Below the pieces are notes generated by a model. It made no database searches and was not told the origin of the DNA. It saw nothing but the letters and a program-made list of their open reading frames with translations. A stretch of DNA of 64,000 bases from Atherix ibis (taxonomy: Eukaryota; Arthropoda; Insecta; Diptera; Athericidae), in assembly GCA_958298945.1 (NCBI GenBank), contig OY282610.1, forward strand, positions 42,291,667 to 42,355,666, read 5' to 3'. A program made the position numbers and the translations under genes. Shown here one piece after another: positions 34,403 to 45,257 of the stretch. Every line of letters starts with the position of its first letter. Position 1 is the stretch's first letter.

Positions 34403-35533
34403 TATAAGCTTAAATCCGCTGTTCGGTTATAGATGGCGTAAGTGAGTGTATTAAGCTACCATGGACGCGCCATACTTTTTTTTTATGAGTTTGACATCTG
34501 TCAACATTAATCAGTGCACATTGTGGGCAATTTCGTACAACAACATACATTTTTCATATGCGGGAAGCTCTGTTTTTCTGCTTCAATTTGAAGAAATCGG
34601 CTGACGAATCGCATCGAATGCTTATGGAGGCCCAAGGTTAACAGTGCTTTATCGGAAACAACGTGCCGAGATTGGTTTCGTCAGTTCAAAGACGGCAATT
34701 TTGACTTGTGGGACAAAAAGCGTGATAATCGGCCTAGTAAGGTTGAGAACCATCAATTGCAGGCTCTTTTGGACGAAGACGATACTCAATCACAAGAAAT
34801 GCTCGTGGAGCAATTGGGTGTTACTCAACCAGCCATTTCCATGCGTCTGCGTGCCATGGGGAAGATTGAAAAGATCAGAAAATGGGTGGCCTATGAATTG
34901 AACGATAGGCACATGGACCGACGCCAAAACACATGCGAAATCTTGCTCGCCAGACAAAAAGGAAAGTCATTCCTGCATCAGTTGATCCCGGCCAACCAAC
35001 AACATCTTCCCCAAGACCAAATCGCTTCGGACGGAAGACGATGTTGAAACCTGGTGAAACTGTCAATGCCCAGCGCTACCACCTATAACTGATCAAATTG
35101 CACCGTGCTCTGCGTGAAAAAGGACGAATTACCAAAAAAATCATGACAAGTTAATTTTCCTCCACGACAACGCACCAGCGCACACGTCAAAAATGGTCCG
35201 AAACTACTTGGAGACACTCAACTGCGAGGTGCTACCCCACTCCGCTTATATACCAGACCTAGACTTTTCCGACTACCACCTGTTTTCGTCGATGGGCCAC
35301 GCGCTCGCTGAGCAGCACTTCGATTCTTACGAAGACGTCCGAAAATGGCTTGATGAGTGGTTTGCCTCGAAAGAGAAGGAATTAATTTTTACGTGGTCTC
35401 CACAAATTACCCGAGAAATGAGAAAAATGTGTAGCTAGCGAGGGCAAGTACTTTGAATAAATTTTTTTTTTCCTTCTATGGAAAAAAAAGCATATGGTTT
35501 TTTGACAAAAAAAACCGCGAATTTAAGCTTTTA
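34403..35533 (+). mobile_element. Mariner family C (Mos1-like) copy 1
   Basis: The left end at 34403 reads tataagcttaaatccgctgt. The right end closes at 35533 with a diverged inverted counterpart (its reverse strand begins taaaagcttaaattcgcggt). The interior protein is closely similar to Drosophila Mos1, the mauritiana-type mariner. The transposase has two internal deletions that also occur in the second family C copy at 60.8 kb. Confidence 0.88.
34558..35438 (+). pseudogene. Mos1-like transposase lacking the first catalytic block
   Basis: The first ten residues including the usual ATG are deleted; what remains opens MREALFFCFNLKKSAD. One extra base after EAQG shifts the frame. The DNA-binding domain continues as QALLDEDDTQSQEMLVEQLG and RKWVAYELNDR, then CEILLARQKGKSFLHQ. 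At this point the intact family would have the first catalytic aspartate block, but it is missing and the sequence passes straight to VDPGQPTTSSPRPNRFGRKT in another frame. A second deletion removes the WWDQ..-YYELL strand before PGETVNAQRYH. The second and third blocks are readable: HDNAPAHTSKM and IPDLDFSDYHLF, with 34 residues between the aspartates. The C-terminal EDVRKWLDEWFASKE is present. Confidence 0.88.
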
Positions 35534-36642
35534 CACCTCTGGCAATAGTGTAATAGTGAAATTCGTTAATTTTTGAAGAAGAAAAATAAATTGTTTTAAA
35601 TTTTTGCCCATTCAAATTTGAAATTGATAATTAAAATTTGCTAAATTGAAAATTTCAACTAGTTTTGAAAGTTTTCTATTCAAGAAAAAAAAATTTGTCT
35701 ACTCAAGTTAAAACTATTTGCAAATTAAACGTTTTTTGGTCAGCATTTATACAATTGATATTCCAATTTGTCTTTAAAACTTCTTTGTGTATTGTGAAAA
35801 TCTGAAACGATCAAAAGCTTAATTCTGAACTTCCACAATGGGTGTGCCAAGTGAAGAATAAATGTGAACGAATAAAAATATGTCCAATTTACTTTTATTC
35901 TTTGCTGTAAGTCATGTTCTGCCATATATCATAATATCATAAGGTTTGATGGTTAGAACTTAACAGATGATAACGCTTACTTTGTCGACTACTAGAAACA
36001 CGATCTAAATATATAGTTGACGATAAAGTACTTTAAAGCGTTAATAAACCAATTTGGACTTATGGATTGGAACTGTGAAGTTCTACTGAGTCTTTTCATT
36101 CCCATCGGATACAATCATAGAAATTACTTCGAAAATCGTTCGTAATTATATTATTCATAATGTCTTGTTATAAAAACTTGCATTATTGTGTCCATTTATA
36201 CTAATCTTCTCAAAATTCAAATTCCTACTTTAACAATAAATTTTGTGAAATTTTGAACATTTTAATTTGTCAATAAAATTCAAAACATTTTTGGGACAAA
36301 GATTCTCCAATTTTAGAGTTTTATTGTGTGCCATTGGAGTATTTCGGAGGTCTTGGTCATCTGTTAAAATTGTTATTTTATCAGAATATATATCTATAAG
36401 GACAGAATATTAATTGATGATATTAGTTGTATATACATTATAAAGCATGAGTTCAAGAATGCTACCTTGAGGTATGCCAGCTTCAATAGGGGTAATACCA
36501 GAATATTCTTGATGTTCATAAATTTCAAATTAATATTTTTTTAAAAAGCATTTAATTTTGGTATGGTAGAAACATGAAGAACTAGGAATACTAGTAGACA
36601 ATTTTTCCTCTCAGGAGAGAAATCTTTCATTATTTTAGCTTA
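35534..36642. other. AT-rich stretch containing one dispersed repeat
   Basis: No coding signal is seen. The middle holds dispersed repeat R (36040-36240). A stretch at 35845-35920 (gtgaacgaataaaaatatgt, ttattctttgctgtaa) resembles 17545-17600, which suggests R extends upstream of its core. Confidence 0.5.
36040..36240 (+). repeat. Dispersed repeat R copy
   Basis: The core aaaccaatttggacttatgg, tggaactgtgaagttctact and cattcccatcggatacaatc matches R at 14.9-15.3, 17.7, 21.7 and 41.6 kb. The tail (ccatttatactaatcttctc) resembles 15440-15480, after the 175-bp array. Confidence 0.65.
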
Positions 36643-37870
36643 TAGGAGGTCTGTTCAAAACGTATCGCAAATTTTAAATTGGGTTACGTATATTCGATTT
36701 TTGAGTTTTTTGTGGCGTTATATTGGTACTCATATCTCTCACATATGCCGACAAGTTCGGTCATTTTGAATGTTCAGTTAATTTTTGACAGCTGCTTTGC
36801 TTGCACGTATTTTGGCTCGTGTTCGATTTTTGCCCGTTCCAAAAAATGAATCAAAGAATCTGTATCAAATTTTGTGTGAAAAACAAAATTAATTGTGCGG
36901 ACGCATTCCAAATGTTGATTGGCATATGGTGAAGCTATCTCAGATCGAAGCAACGTTTATCGGTGGTACAAAATGTTCTCAGAGAGCCGAGAAGACGTGA
37001 ACGACGAAAAGCGTGCCGGACGCATGAGCACGTCAACAACAGACGAAAACATTGATAAAGTGAAGAAAATAGTATTGGCCAATCGTCGAATCACCGTTAG
37101 AAAAGTTGCTGAGGACTTAAACATATCGATTGGCTGGTGCCATTCAATTTTTACCAATGATTTGCTCGTGAGACGGGTCGCCGCGAAATTCGTACCAAAA
37201 TTGCTCAATTTCGATCAAAAACAGCATCGCATTAACATTGCTAAGGAGTTGTTGAACTCTGTCCGCGACTGCCCAAATTTGCTCCAAAGGGTCATAACTG
37301 GTGACGAATCATGGGTTTATGGTTATGACAAGGAAACCAACGCTCAATCATCCCAATGGAAGCTGACGCACGAGCTTAGACCGAAAAAAGCGCGCCTAGT
37401 TCGGTCGAATGTGAAGGTTTTGCTTACAGTTTTCTTTGATTGCCGGGCCATGGTGCATCATGAGTTCTTGCCACAGGGTAGAACGATCAATAAGGAATAT
37501 TACCTGTAAGTTATGCGCAATTTGCGTGAAGCAATCCACCAGAAACGCCCGGATTTGTGGAAGAACAAAAATTGGCTTTTGCACCATGATAACACCCCTG
37601 CTCACGCATCGTTGCTTGTTCGAGAATTTTTGGCCAAAACCAATATACTAATAATGCCTCAGCCACCGTATTCCCTAGATCTAGCCCCCTGTGGCTTTTT
37701 CTTGTTCCCAAAGCTGAAGAGCCCCGACGCTACGCTTCGATTGAGGAGATAAAGACGGTATAATATCTGGTGGAGATTACTTTGAAGGAGACAAAATAGA
37801 TATTCATGAATAAATAAATAATTTTTGAAAAATACACGAAGTTTGCGATACTTTTTGAACAGACCTCGTA
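36643..37870 (+). mobile_element. Mariner family B copy 4, longest copy
   Basis: The left end taggaggtctgttcaaaacg is at 36643 and the right end at 37870, giving 1228 bases. It retains the full 5' leader, most of the transposase and the 3' UTR, with a C-terminal deletion. It is the best guide here to the layout of family B. Confidence 0.92.
36846..37752 (+). pseudogene. Mariner family B transposase, near-complete but inactive
   Basis: The ATG at 36846 opens MNQRICIKFCVKNKINCADA. A 2-base loss after QML shifts frame, and from 36919 the reading is continuous. It has SNVYRWYKMFSESREDVNDE, a GRMSTSTT linker, then the second helix-turn-helix (VAEDLNIS.GWCHSIF) and RRVAAKFVPKLLNFDQKQ. The first catalytic block ITGDESWVYGYD is intact. 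A TAA at 37507-37509 replaces a glutamine codon (YYLQV in sisters), and the same frame then continues. The second block is HHDNTPAH. The third reads YSLDLAPCGFFLF: the catalytic aspartate is glycine and the SPD motif is SLD. After KLKSP a deletion scrambles the end and removes the C-terminal domain. Confidence 0.9.
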
Positions 37871-40719
37871 TGTGATATATTTTTGAAAAAAAAAATTGTA
37901 TTTTTTGAGCTATGATTTAAGTTTTAATAAATTTTCAGGGGAAATTTTTCTAATAATAAATTATCTATACTTTCAGCATATATTTTTAACTTTAAATTTG
38001 ATCAATTTATATGTTATATTTTTATCTAATAATTTTGTAAATTTTTTGGTTATGTTTTTTACATATAAATTTTTTTTTTACAAAGAATTCACTCAATTTT
38101 AAGAATAGAAATTTTTGTAAAGATTATGGTTTTTTTTGTTGTTTTTTTACAGTTATAATTATTATTGATAAGTTTAAAATTGTTTGTTATATTTTTAATA
38201 TTTAAAAAAAAAATATTTTAAGTAGAATAATTGGTTTTCTGCAATTTTATTAGTTTTCAATTTTTTTCAGTAAAAAATTTAAATTGCTATTTCGAATTGG
38301 AAAGTGTTTTATGTGCTACTACCTATTAATCTTTTAAAAATAGTTAGATTTTTTTTATTTTTAAAGAACATCTTATGGTTATTAAAATATTAAAACAAAA
38401 CATATTATTAGTTGAAGGTTTTTTTTCTCTAAATTTATCTATAGTCTTAAATATCGTAAATTTCAACAAAAAAAAATTTAAACTATTTTTGCTTTTTATT
38501 TTTTTGTTTGTTGGAGAATGCTATCAAAAATCTTACATCTGTAAAATGATTTCGATGACAGAATATTGTTGGTGAACAACTCATTTACTGAGATTTTTAT
38601 CGTTTGATTTACTTTTTGAAGAACGTTAATATCAATTTTCATATTTTGATCCTGTATTCTTGTCATCGACGTGACCTATAATAGAATGAAATGGAATACT
38701 TCCATTTGGGCAAACGTAGACAAGATTGAGACGTCTGATAGCCTGTTTGAGTATTCTGAAGGGAAAGCATATAAATGTCCAAAGTCTGAAATGTATTGCC
38801 CGGAATGAAAAATTCAATTCCGATTTGGATTGGGATGAGTTTGTATAGCAGGCGACTTCCATAGCTTTATAGCTTTGTCAATAGTAGGGAATGTATTGCC
38901 GGTTCCTTGTTGTATGCTCGTATCCTCGTAGATGAGATGGTCTGTATAGCATTTTCAGTTTATTGTTCGATCGCAATCCCTTCGACGAGTGTCCATAATC
39001 GACTGCCTCTTTGTATTCTGACTCTATACATTTTGGCCAAGTTCTCAGATATTTTCTATGATTCCATTTGAACTTTGCTTCTGCTCTACAGTAAAATGAG
39101 TGTTTTTTTTCTCTACCATAATTGCTATCTACAATTTCCATTTCCCAAGATACAAGGTTTAGATGATTATATTAGGCTTAGAGGTTTTTTTTTCTGCTAT
39201 AATATTTTCACTAGAAACGATGTAGGTCTGGATTTCGACTTTTAGATCTGTTCCATCTAAAGTTATAAAATAATTCGCTCCCTCCAATCTATATACCATC
39301 TGGCTTTCTTTATTCTTAGATCTTATTGTCATTGCCATTGCAAGTTTCGTTTGGTATATGCATTTGTGTTGGCATTATAGTTAACCGTCTACAAGTATAT
39401 ACATATGTATATAGTTCTATTCTATGGTTTAACGAAAATCTCATACCAGAAGATTTCTCAAGATAATAGCTTTAGATATCATCTTCTAATTATTTCTGTT
39501 TATTTACGTCGGATCTGGATAAGATTCTGGTATGGTTCGTTTCATGTCATAACAAGCATTTAGCTGAACACAAGATAAACGAACTAGATTTGGCTGTCCC
39601 TATTTTGGAAACATCAAAGCACTCTGAAGGTGACAGGTAAACTGTTATCGGTACGGTTTCATAAAATGAAAACTATAAAATGCAAACGCTAAATATTAAT
39701 ATGGAATTTTAGATGAAATTCAAGATTTTTCACATCATCTTCATTCCTAATATTATCTATCTTTATAACAAACATTAGTTAAACTTTAATATTTAGTCTT
39801 TCATAAATTTCCATATACAATATTTAAAATTTTATTAAATTAATTTTTTTTTTTTTTTTTATAAAAGTAATTATAATTATTTGAAATTTTTTCTTCTTAA
39901 ATGAACATTATTTTCTATCAAAGAGAAATAAATATTCTTTCAGTACACATACTTGTTGAAAAGCTATGCTATTTTTCTATTTATTGACATTAATAATTTT
40001 AAAAGGCGAATATCCAAATGAGCAAAACTTTTTTGCCTTTTACTTGTTGAATATATTTCAGTTTTTGTTAAGTTTTTATTCTAAGCTAGAAGTACTCACA
40101 CTTTAGTTAAATTAAATAACTAAAATTAATCCAATAAATTTTCATAGAAATTTTATTTATATATATTTTCTCATACTCAGTTGATAGCTATGAGCATGCG
40201 AGAAAGAAACATTTACAGATATCCTTAAATTTTGTTTATTCATTTTTGGCCATAATGATAATATATGTAAGTATTCGTAATACAGTAAAAATTTTGTAAC
40301 CACGTGAATATCATAAATTTCTGAAATGCAAATTTGATAATCTCTCTAGTTGTGATTAATAGACTTGACCTTGTTGATATCGAAAGGATTTATGCACTCT
40401 TTTATTAATAGGAAATTCATATTGTATTTCATATTGTTTTTATTGCATATTATTCATATTTAGTAAAATAGTTATCCTATGTACATATTTACATAGTGTA
40501 ACCTAGTCAATTATTTTAGTTTTTGAATGCGCATATTAATATTTTAATATTCGTATAAGTGCAAATAATATAAAATGGTCCACCAGCAATTTATCCTTAT
40601 GTTCGGATAAAAATTTACTACAAAAGAATGCATCAGATTTGTTTGAATCAAAGTTTAAATTAATTGATTTTATATAAAATTTAATATTGGTTAAATTATA
40701 TTCAAATACACTATTTAAG
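37871..40719. other. AT-rich stretch with one weak frame
   Basis: No gene is recognised. The only item of note is the minus-strand frame at 38632-39141. Small frames at 37896-38102 and 38375-38575 are Phe/Leu/Ile-rich readings of T-rich DNA. Confidence 0.5.
38632..39141 (-). other. Weak open frame broken by one TGA, unknown
   Basis: Two consecutive frames (39141-38878 and 38862-38632) lie in the same phase, separated by a single TGA, giving about 170 codons. The residues are mixed (Tyr, Lys, Asn, Ser, Cys), without low-complexity runs. Local GC is somewhat above that of the flanks. I recognise no motif, and there is no supporting splice or promoter signal. It may be a decayed coding segment, a transposon scrap or chance. 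Confidence 0.2.
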
Positions 40720-41290
40720 TTCTATATAATATACTTATGATAGATGAGAGTTGTATGATTAATACCTGGCCTTGACAACAAAAAAAACATTTTTGTCTGT
40801 AAAATTAATTTTATTTTTCTCCTTAGTCCAATACTTTTCCATCTTATACTTCTGATTCTATTTTTTTTCATATTTAAAAATATTAAATAATCACTGACTT
40901 CTAAATCTGGTGAATATGGTGAATGCGGAAGCTTTTTGCATCCTAACTTGTCCGTACCCAAAATTGCTTGTAAGATATTGCCTACACGTTCTGTTGATAT
41001 ATTTACCCTGTCAACAACCATATATATTTTCATTCAATGATCTTTTATAGCAATAGCCTGAATTTTTTTAGTCAGTTGTTCGATGGTGACTTAAATTGGA
41101 TATTGTGAGTGGTCAGTGGTATTTATACTCGTACATCCTGGATATTTTTTATCAAAAATATTAGTACTGTCGTAATTAAATTCTGCTATCCAATAATTTA
41201 TGGTCAATAACAAAGAGTCCCCATAAACGTCTCCAAGTACCACTTTTATCTCATCTTTTGTTGTAAATTCACTAAGATTATTCAATTGAA
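40720..41290 (-). mobile_element. Mariner family D relic with large internal deletion
   Basis: On the minus strand the order is a mariner N-terminus, LSEFTTKDEIKVVLGDVYGD then NYWIAEFNYDSTNIFDKK, then VTIEQLTKKIQAIAIKDH and VVDRVNISTERVGNILQAIL (second helix-turn-helix). The same frame then joins directly to GCKKLPHSPYSPDLEVSDYL, the third catalytic block. The first and second catalytic blocks are therefore deleted. The outer ends are too diverged to place precisely, so the limits are approximate. Wording such as RVGNIL and NMKK ties it to family D. Confidence 0.7.
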
Positions 41291-41640
41291 ATGACTGTCA
41301 CTTGCAAACTAAATTATACAGGTGTTTAAAAATTTAAAAGGACTTATATTTATAAAAAATATAGTTGTTCTAATATTAGCAGCACTATATCTGATACTGC
41401 TCTTTAAACGCATAACAAGAATCCCAATATACTTATATTCCAATACTTTATAAAAATATATTGAAGGAAATAAAATCGAACAATCAAAATTACTCATCAA
41501 CGAGGCATAATGCCAAATAAATACCTTAACTATAATAGATTAGCCTGAAACCCACACACAAGATTGAACTAAAGAATTACTTTTAAATAAATGATCAAAA
41601 CTGACTATCAACTTAAAACGTGATTGATATAAAGCGTGCC

Positions 41641-41945
41641 GTTGAAGCCAATATGGACGTACAGACTAGAAATTTTGGGTTCAACCAAACGTTCCAATTC
41701 AATTACCACTCTTTAAAATTCTTCATTAAGTTATTAATGCTCTATTTTATTTACGAAATATTTTGATACACCTAAACCTAGAAATTCTTTTTGTTCGAGA
41801 TTTGCCTATTACCAGATTATTTCGGCCGCTCTTCATCATGATGACAGTTCCCAAAAGTAATTTTCTATTTTAATATTTCTATCGGCATTTTAAAATGATA
41901 ATGGCCGTGAGATCTCTGCCATTTAATATTGACTAAAAAGTATAG
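41641..41945 (+). repeat. Dispersed repeat R copy, longest
   Basis: It opens gttgaagccaatatggacgt, continues cagactagaaattttgggtt and ttccaattcaattaccac, and extends through gcctattaccagattatttc to atttaaaatgataatggcc-like sequence. That distal part aligns with 18324-18450, on the far side of the mariner inserted at 17832. This copy best defines a unit of about 300 bases. Confidence 0.6.
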
Positions 41946-41999
41946 CAGATTTTTTTATATTTTATATTATTTTTATTCGTTTCAAAATAGTTCTGTCGG

Positions 42000-42480
42000 G
42001 CAGCTACGAGTATATATCAGCACAGGCATTGCTTCTAAATACTATTCAATAGCAGTGCTGTAAAGCTTAAACTTAAATTGCTTTCAGCTCCTTGGTAATA
42101 CTAATTTAAATGTTATTTATAGTACCAAAATGATCTCCTTTTAAGTTATTTTTTAATTGGAGGAATAATAGAAGTTACACGGACTGATATCAGATGGATA
42201 GAGTAACCCGGGAACAACAGGAATTCGTTTTTTGACAGAAAGACGGCCGCTTGATAGAGGCATTATTATAGTGGGGCATTTATATCCGATCTGACATAAA
42301 AAAATCAATTTTCTTAAAGGACTTAAATGGTTTGACGTCTTTCAGAGCTTCTTGGTCCTCCAAAAATTCTTTATGCAATCGAAAAACTTGTGCTGTTATT
42401 AAGGAATGTTTCTAACAGTCTTATTGCAACTTGTTGATTCACCAAGCTTGACTTGAAATTTGATAGTAAATCATTGGTCC
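42000..42480 (-). pseudogene. Mariner family E C-terminal relic
   Basis: The minus strand reads, across frames, PHYNNASIKRPSFCQK (second catalytic block, DNA replaced by NNA), then a VVPGLLYPSDISPCNFYY third block with the last aspartate changed to asparagine. It continues KGDHFGTINNI-like sequence and ITKELKAI near the C-terminal domain. It lies immediately after repeat R. No terminal repeats are identifiable. The HFGTI/ELKAI wording links it to the relic at 55.2 kb. Confidence 0.65.
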
Positions 42481-44297
42481 AAATTTCGCTGTTCCATTTT
42501 ACTTTGTGTACTACAAATATACAACTTTACTTATCATGCTCTGTAGAGTCATGTTGTTACCGCATGAGATTGCCACTTATGTATATTGGATATCTAGGAG
42601 GGACTAACCTACAGGTTTATGGAGTTATAGTTTTCAATATTGCTCGATTCCTATCAGTTGTGAAACAACGATGGATGTTCCCTACTTTCTGTTCTTCTGC
42701 TTTTTTATATCTGTTTGATACAGTTATATACAATTTGTCCAATGAAAAAATGGCAATTTTAGGAGAAAAATCAACTTAATATTATCTGATAAAAGATTTT
42801 CCAAAAGCTTTATAGACTATATAATATATTGGACTATATAATATATTGGGGAAAATTTTGCAAGGCCTTTTGAAAAACTATGATAGATATAGATTGTCTG
42901 TCGTTTCTGAACAGTTAATTAACTAATGATAAATAGTCCAAAAATAATGTAGAGTTAAGCATAATAATAATAATAAAAAAATCTTGTAAAATTTTAGCTG
43001 TTCGAATTTTTTTATTCTTAAAATTATTATAATAGGATTTGTATATAAATTTAATATTTTAAACCATAAAAAATACAATAAATAAAAACTTAAAAAATAT
43101 GATTACTTTACTCTTAATTATGGTAATTGCATATTTCGATATAAGATTCTCTCATGCATACCAAACACCAGATTCTAAATATTCAAAAGATACACATATA
43201 TAGATGCATGTATATAATAAGGGTACGTATTAATTGAAAATCATTATTTAGAAAATAATGCGAAAACTTCTTAGTAATAAATTCCAATTTCTAATAATTT
43301 TTACTCTTTTATTATATTCGTATTAGACTAAAGCTTACGTTGTGAATTTGTTAGACATACTTTTAATAGAACGCATAAATACAAATATGTATCTGCACAG
43401 AGGGGTAGTTTATGAAGGGGATAAATACACATCAGAACATATACAATATATTCAAAAAAAACAACAATATCAATAGTATTCCTTTATAGATTATATTTTT
43501 CTATTTTTTACCATATTAGAATATGTAAGAGGAACGAGATTGTCGATATACTACAATATATTCTATCGTTATCTATCTCTTTCTAAAAGAAATTTTTTTT
43601 TTTGATTTTGTTGGGCCACTTTTTCTACTTTATTAAAAGCAATTCAAAAGTTTTCCTTCAACTTTCGATATTTTATTTGATGATTTTTTTCCCCAAACCG
43701 TTCTCTGCTCATAAAATTTCTAAGAAATCGAAATTGAAGTTTTGGAAAATTATTTTTGATTTTTCAAGATTCGATGGAGCGGTCGATTCGTTTGGTGGCT
43801 TCGTGTTACTCTTGGATGCGTTTTATGTGAAAAGTTTATATGGTTTCTTAACTAGATTAAAAGTATCTACCAAATACGTTGACATTTATTTTATTTTATT
43901 TTTTACACCCCCTCAAAATATCTCTTAGTTATACGTTCTTTGTCGTCCTTCCTGTTATTCTGTCTCTTCATCATTTTGATTTTATTGGTTTTTCTTGTGT
44001 ATCTTGCATAAAAGATTTTTTTTTAGCCACCCACTCTAACGCTACATTTATATATCGTATAAATATTTTCAAGTAAAAAGGAAGAATCTATTTTGTTCAT
44101 TTGATATTAATTTTGGCCTTTTTGATTTAGTTGTTCTTTTAAAAAAAATTTAATTACATTATTTTTACGGGAACGGCAAAAATTCAATGAGAGAAAATAG
44201 GAAATATACCTTAATATTCAAATTAGAATAATGTTGGACATACTTAAATAAAGTAAATAATTCTATCGTGGCATATTGGTAAGGTTCTCTTAAAGAA
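42481..44297. other. AT-rich stretch without recognised genes
   Basis: No supported gene. A perfect 18-base direct duplication (actatataatatattgg) occurs at 42818-42855. The frame at 43602-43928 is Phe/Leu-rich with no motif. Confidence 0.5.
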
Positions 44298-45257
44298 TAC
44301 GAGGGCGATATGAAAAGTTAGTGATAAAATAATATTTTTTTATTATTTAGCATTTATAATAAGATGCCACGTAAAATTTTATAAGTATTTATTTATTAGT
44401 TTAGATTTTATAGTCATTGAAATGAGACTAAGTTTTTATTTTCTTATTAATATGAAATAAACTGAATTTCGTTTGTTAATAAAATACTATTTTTTGAAGA
44501 AAAAAACTTTATCTAAAACTAAAACCAAGCTAAAAAATTATTATGGAGATTCCTCAGCATTGCATAGAATAATTTAGAAGGAGTTTACTGAATTTTGTTA
44601 GAGTCATACGAGAATATGTGACTTTGAGCGCTTCAGACGTACAATTGAGGTTACCACCGTAGAAATGATTAACAAAATCATTGATATCGTCTTAAAAGAC
44701 CATCTAATGAACGTATATGAGATAACTGATATAGTAAATATCTCAAAATAATGTGTAGGCAACTTCTTGCAGGATATTTTGGGAATCAGAAAGGTATTGC
44801 CGACACATGTGCCTCGTTTGCAAACACTTGATAAAAAATTTATTCTTGTAACAACTTTAATGAAGTCTGGAACATTTTTTTTATCTTTTTCATCTTGACA
44901 ATACACCCGCATATTCATCGAAAATTGCAACACCGTAGTTAGTTGAATATGAAATGCTTCCTCGCCCACCGTATTCTTCAGAGTTGGCTCCCTCCGAGGT
45001 TTTGGAAAATGGCTTCATGGAAAGAAATTAAGAAATGGCTTCATGGACTGAATTTTCGTTCAATTCTGAGAATAAATCTGAGACATATTTTGCAGAATTT
45101 GACAAATCGTACCACACGGATTGTATAAAAAATTTTGAATATCATTAGATGGAGTGTATCATACTAAGAGGAGACTATTTAAAAAAATGAATCAATTCTT
45201 ACCGAATAAATAAATTTTTTATTTCATATATCACTGACTTATCATACTACACTCGTA
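44298..45257 (+). mobile_element. Mariner family D, internally deleted, both ends visible
   Basis: The left end is tacgagggcgatatgaaaag at 44298. The right end closes at 45257 and on the reverse strand begins tacgagtgtagtatgataag. The length is 960 bases. The + strand keeps VTTVEMINKIIDIVLKDHLM, YEITDIVNISK and VGNFLQDILGIRKV (DNA-binding region), then LQTLDKK. The first catalytic block is deleted. The second block is decayed to HLDNTPAYSS and the third to PPYSSELAPSEV. A duplicated phrase, GFGKWLHGKK then RNGFMD (aagaaatggcttcatgga twice), sits near 45000-45050. The element is old and inactive. Confidence 0.8.

Noticed and set aside
43602..43928. 108-codon frame on the plus strand
   Set aside because: Composition matches T-rich background translation and no motif or coding texture is visible.
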